DNA from: Beroe forskalii
Taxonomy: Eukaryota; Ctenophora; Nuda; Beroida; Beroidae
DNA: 64,000 bases
Direction: 5' to 3'
Assembly: GCA_011033025.1 (NCBI GenBank)
Contig: WFMF01000057.1
Location: 372,001-436,000 of the forward strand
How positions within the stretch are numbered: the first letter of the stretch is position 1; each line of letters begins with the position of its first letter. Both the position numbers and the translations under genes were made by a program. Under the pieces are notes generated by a model that was given only the letters and a program-made list of their open reading frames with translations, was not told the origin of the DNA and did not search any database. Of the stretch, positions 59,819-64,000 are shown in pieces.

Positions 59819-62750
59819 TTACCTATCTCTATATTTTGCTATTCTGAAAGGTTGCAAACTGTTCGGCATGAACTTTTCAGCGAAGGCAGACGAAGTTCCG
59901 ACCATTAGCAACTGATTACCGCGGTATCGTGTCCTCAGAACGCCTTCAAAGAGCCCTGTCACAGGAGCCCCATTCCACATGCAGGCCACAAGGGCAGCTG
60001 CCTGGGCAGTGTCAGAGCTGTTTCTCTGGTAGAAGTAAAGCACTAGAGCCTGGTCCCCTTCAGGGATGAATCCCTCCTTGCAGGGGTCCCCAGAGTGATC
60101 CACTACTTCTGCAGTGCTCAGAATCCCGGATACGAGGGATCTGTACGAGGATTTGTCTAGCTTCTCGAGCGAGCTAAGTTCGTGATAAGCAGCCTCTGAG
60201 GCTACATGATCCTTTGATTTCCCAGACTTAGTGTGAGCTCGGGGTAGCTCGGGGTACAGACTGTCCAGTCCTCGCCGCCTCAGTACTTTCTGTAGCTCCC
60301 CACTCCAGCTGACGCCGTGACAACACTTGGGCCACGCTGGCTCCAGGGTGCCTCTCCAGCTACTCTGAGACACCACCCAGCCACGGCCCAGGAAGGACTC
60401 AGAACGGTAAACTACTGCTGGGTCTCCTGGTGACGAAGATAGGGCGTTGGAGTTCCAAACACTGGAGGAGAAGAGGGTTTTATCACCCTTCAGGACAGGA
60501 AGCAACTGCTCGAAGAAGTCTAAGAAGTCGTGCGACACTATTAGATCCTCTTCAAGGAAGAATGCAAAATCTGCATCGGGAAACATACATTTATTCGGGT
60601 TAACTCCCCAGACAGCATCAAAAATCCTCCGGTAATGTGTCGAGAGGAAATCAGCTTCATTGGAATTAGCAACGCCCAGAAGTTTTGAGTTTGCTTTGGG
60701 GAATCTGAGGAGTCTCACACCGAACTGCTGCACCAGAGACAAGATCTCAGAGGAATACCCATCTTGGAACACGAGGATGTTCTGAGGGTTAATTCCCGGA
60801 ACACGGAACAGGGCCAGGAGTGCTTGTTGGAGAGAAGGGCCTCGTTCCCGGGAAACAACCACTATCGGCAGCGAGTTGACTGTGAGGTGTCTATCATCCG
60901 GGAGGGGCTGCGGTTTAACCCACGACCGTTTACACAGGTCGCCGTAAGTATCGTGTAAGTCACAGAACTCCTTCCTCAGGCCCGTCAGTACATCCTCCCC
61001 ATCTAATCTGTGTGGGACACACCGAGACACTGCCACGGGCGGAGCCCATTCCTCGCCCACGTGCCCCAGGGCTTCGTATTGGGATATGGTGGAGATACCC
61101 ACCTGGCCCACAAACGACCAGCTGGACTTCCAAGCCACATCGTGAATGAGAGTGCTGCCGAGTTGCTCAATAGCACGCCGGGATTCCGGGCTGAGGGTAA
61201 AACTGGCGTCTTCCTGAGCCACCAGAACTACGATCCGTTCGTCGTTTATGTCCTCTAAAACTTCAACCATGTCAACATCTGCGAGAAAAGAAGAGGCTAT
61301 TGATTTGTATCGTGAAACAAATTTATAATATGGTCTTGTCACGAATGTGAGGTGATTTTGATTTTTTTCAATTAATCAGAAATTTTTAAAAAGCATTTTT
61401 TCTAAAAAGCACAAAATACCGACCTGAATTTTGGAAGTTATGGACACTGCCTGCAGTCGCTCTTTCTGGGTTGATAACAACGAGATTAATTCCCCCATCT
61501 GCTTTACTTTCTGGTAGCACCTGTATCAGTTAGCTTGATAATTATTAAAAAACTAAGGGTTGTTCTCATATTCTCGTACGATAATTGCAAATTGATTGTA
61601 GCGAAGCGGGTCGAAATTTAATCTGCATAATATGATAAAGTCAAAATTAAACCTGTCTTGACTTTAAACCCGACTTGTCTTCTTTCTGTCGTGGAAATTT
61701 CATAATTCAATGGGTATCTACAGTCAATTGTAACTCACCTCTTTTCCATTCAAGCAAATCTTTGACCTATGAGGCCCTGACTCTGCATAGATATGTATGT
61801 GCCCCTCTCCGCACTCTACTGCATCCGGACAACTCCCCGACACAACTACAGGATCTCCCTGAGCTGATTCCACTGAATCCCCACCATCTTGCTGAACATT
61901 TCCCACAGAGTCAGAGACAGACTTCCTGCCACCAAGTGCTCTCTGTTTCTCCTCATGATGAGCGATAGGGTTAAAGCCCAGATCTGAGGAGACAATCATT
62001 TGAATTTATCAAGGTAAATGAAATTTGAATCAATTCTGTTTATTCATTATTCAGTTATTTCAATAGGAAGATTCCCAAATAACTTGACAAAAAACTGACC
62101 AGTGACCAGTTGTTTTTTAAGATCCAACGTTTTCCGAAACATGAGATAGGAAACTAGATGGAACACCATTTCAAGAGATTATATTATAAGTATTTTAAAC
62201 ATTTCAATAATAAGTTGTAACTCATTCAAGGAATGCAACATAAAACATACCTATTTCAAACCCTCAAAAGCTCAAAAAGAGCTCATAAAATGAGATGAAT
62301 TTAATAACCCTACGTCCCTACCATAAAATATAAAGATTCATTAGTTGTGACTGACTCTTGGTGCCGAATCAGCATAGGTAGACCTAAGGCAGACTCGTCC
62401 TAACCCCAATCATAACCCTATCCCTAACCCTGATCATAACCCTAACCTTGACCCTTCACAAGGGTCCAATTAAGCAAGTCCACCTTAGGCATGTCTGAGC
62501 TGAGTTGGCAGTCCTCCAGACTGCTTGAAACATGCTTCATCAACTAACCTACATAGGGCATATCATTCATCATTTCGGCATCACTATTTTCTGCATAGAT
62601 TGCAAGTAACATCTGAGCATTAATGTAGCAGAGTAAGATGATGAGGAGAATTGCTAGCCTTTCTGTGGTCAAGGGACCTTTCCTCCATGTTAAAAACCTT
62701 TCCAATCTTGTCTTTGGTCCCCTTAAACGGAGCCTACGAGCTTTTGTCAT
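59819..62750 (-). CDS. POMGNT1-like protein O-mannose beta-1,2-N-acetylglucosaminyltransferase
   Basis: In animals POMGNT1 is a Golgi type II membrane enzyme that adds GlcNAc to O-mannose on dystroglycan. Exons: 62750-62549 (ATG at 62750; a CATTAG acceptor lies just upstream in the 5' leader), 61983-61739, 61520-61424 and 61278-59819 (TAA). Phases agree; 667 residues against 660 in human. A basic cytosolic N-terminus is followed by a signal anchor (about 32-53, LAILLIILLCYINAQMLLAI). The carbohydrate-binding stem of the ILEI/FAM3 type comes next (GINLVVINPERATAGSV, then WKSSWSFVGQVG). The GT13 catalytic domain begins near 318 (LPIVVVSRERGPSLQQALLA) and has FFLEEDLIVSHDF, the acidic metal site, at about 424-426. 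It continues with GDPAVVYRSESFLGRGWVV and LEPAWPK. C-terminal STAEVVDHSGDPC matches the vertebrate tail. After WPK, the WDWDMWMR-type segment with the expected catalytic Asp is replaced by CCHGVSWSGELQ, and the WND motif reads WNSN. It could be an inactive or altered paralogue. Family is firm; activity uncertain. Confidence 0.93.
62380..62500. repeat. Telomere-like CCCTAA repeats inside a small inverted-repeat element
   Basis: Degenerate TAACCC repeats (AACCCTATCCCTAACCCTGA) are bracketed by CCTAAGGCAGACTCG and a reversed CAAGTCCACCTTAGG. This sits in intron 1 of the POMGNT1-like gene. It may be a tiny MITE with telomere-like filler. Confidence 0.5.
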
Positions 62751-62759
62751 CTTGGGTAC

Positions 62760-64000
62760 CTAATGATGGAAGATCAGCATTCAAAGTAGGGTTACAACAA
62801 TTAAATAAAATCATCTATATTATATCACTCGGCTCCTAGAGGGAGATTGAAAAGCTGTAATTTAGAAAGCTGTGTGTTTTAGACAAGAATATTTGTGCTG
62901 ATCTATGTTGAAATAGTAGGTATGATTCAATTGATAATAATATTTCAATTCAATATAATATCATATATTGCAGATTGATGTCTATTTGTTTTGAACATTT
63001 TTAACCCTGAATTTTAGGAAAAAGCATCTCTCAAGTTGGAGTATTGTATCAGGATGCATGCCACTCTCATTAATTTTATAAATGTGCAACATAAAAGGTT
63101 GCAAATAACCCGGATCCATCCACCAGTCCTCTACTCTCTTCACTAAGTGTTTTGCTTAATTTCTTGATGCTTGACCTAAAGACAAAGACCAAAGAGGAGC
63201 AAGTTTCAGTTTCATTCAGGCAGGTGGTCACTGCACTTGACGGTGACTGCTGGGGGCCTACCTCATAAAAAGCTTTCGCAAATTAAACAAACACCCTGAA
63301 AGTTGATGAAGGTATTGGACTGAAGATGCCTGCACACCACTCATCTTGGTGTGACTCACTTAGATCCTGATGCTCTTCACATTGCATTACCTTACAAGAC
63401 AAAATAACATGGGACAATAATTCTGGGGATTGAAATTTTGGGGGTTCGAAAATATGGGGATTTTTCACAAAAATCCCCAAATTTCGTACCCCAAATTAAA
63501 TTAGGGGATTTTCGCCTTTTTTTCAAATTCGAAAAAATAAGGTCACTTTTGGGAATGAATCCGAACTTCAGAAAGGCCAATATCACTGAGGTGATCAATG
63601 TAGTAGAATTTCCAATACAAGATCCCTTTTATCGAGTCGAGTGTAGAAGGTTTTATTTGGAATAACTGCATTTTAGATGTTTTGAACTCTTCTGCACTGA
63701 TATACTTATTTAAATTTGTCTGGGAATTAATAATAATAATAGTTGAACTTTAAACACTACTTTAAAGATAACTTTTACTCAGCAGTGTTGAAACTAATTA
63801 CCTACAAATATGAATTAAGATACCAGAAAGTTATTATCAAAAGTGAGCAATAAATTATTATGCAGTTTAGAAAAAGGTTAATGCTTATGTCAGCTTAAAA
63901 CCACTTTCAAAAATATGCGCAATCATAACCATAAAGAATTAGCTATATAATTTATCTACTTCTACAGAATTGAGTCTAAATAAATAAGTTTTCAGTTTTG
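62760..64000 (-). other. Upstream flank of the POMGNT1-like gene
   Basis: AT-rich sequence where the 5' untranslated exon and promoter of the minus-strand gene are expected. I could not fix either. A short AATATGGGGATTTTT / AAAAATCCCCAAATT hairpin lies near 63450-63485. Confidence 0.4.

Overview
The window is eukaryotic and almost certainly from an invertebrate animal. It is AT-rich, its genes are split by GT-AG introns, and it holds three animal-type membrane genes: a Shaker-superfamily voltage-gated K+ channel, a rhodopsin-class GPCR and a POMGNT1-type glycosyltransferase. Most of the remaining sequence is minisatellites and DNA transposons. I cannot place the phylum. Exons stand out as GC-richer islands in AT-rich introns.

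Layout. 1-13 kb: no convincing gene, one inverted repeat pair, two minisatellites and a weak two-exon candidate on the minus strand. 13.2-20.2 kb (+): Kv channel in ten coding exons. Its T1 exon ends in a roughly 36-copy 39-bp array, and every copy repeats the exon end plus a 5' splice site. 20.8-23.2 kb: three small non-autonomous DNA elements. 24.5-33.1 kb: an 8.5-kb Mutator-like (MULE) element with long inverted arms, a broken transposase and nested insertions, all packed with palindromic minisatellites. 33.5-37.1 kb: a GGAGGCT minisatellite field, a hAT-type MITE and a small palindrome. 37-42.7 kb: nothing recognised. 42.7-46.2 kb: a foldback element enclosing a decayed LINE reverse transcriptase. 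48.8-54.5 kb (+): the GPCR in seven coding exons, with a duplicated in-frame splice acceptor. 55-59 kb: a 17-bp minisatellite and a mariner-type MITE. 59.8-62.75 kb (-): a POMGNT1-like gene in four coding exons.

The three genes have no obvious shared pathway: one is for membrane excitability, one for ligand sensing and one for Golgi/ER O-mannose glycan extension. The most unusual theme is short tandem duplication at exon/intron borders. In the Kv gene it multiplies a splice donor in frame (39 bp = 13 codons). In the GPCR it duplicates an acceptor in frame (66 bp = 22 codons). Either could produce length-variant proteins.
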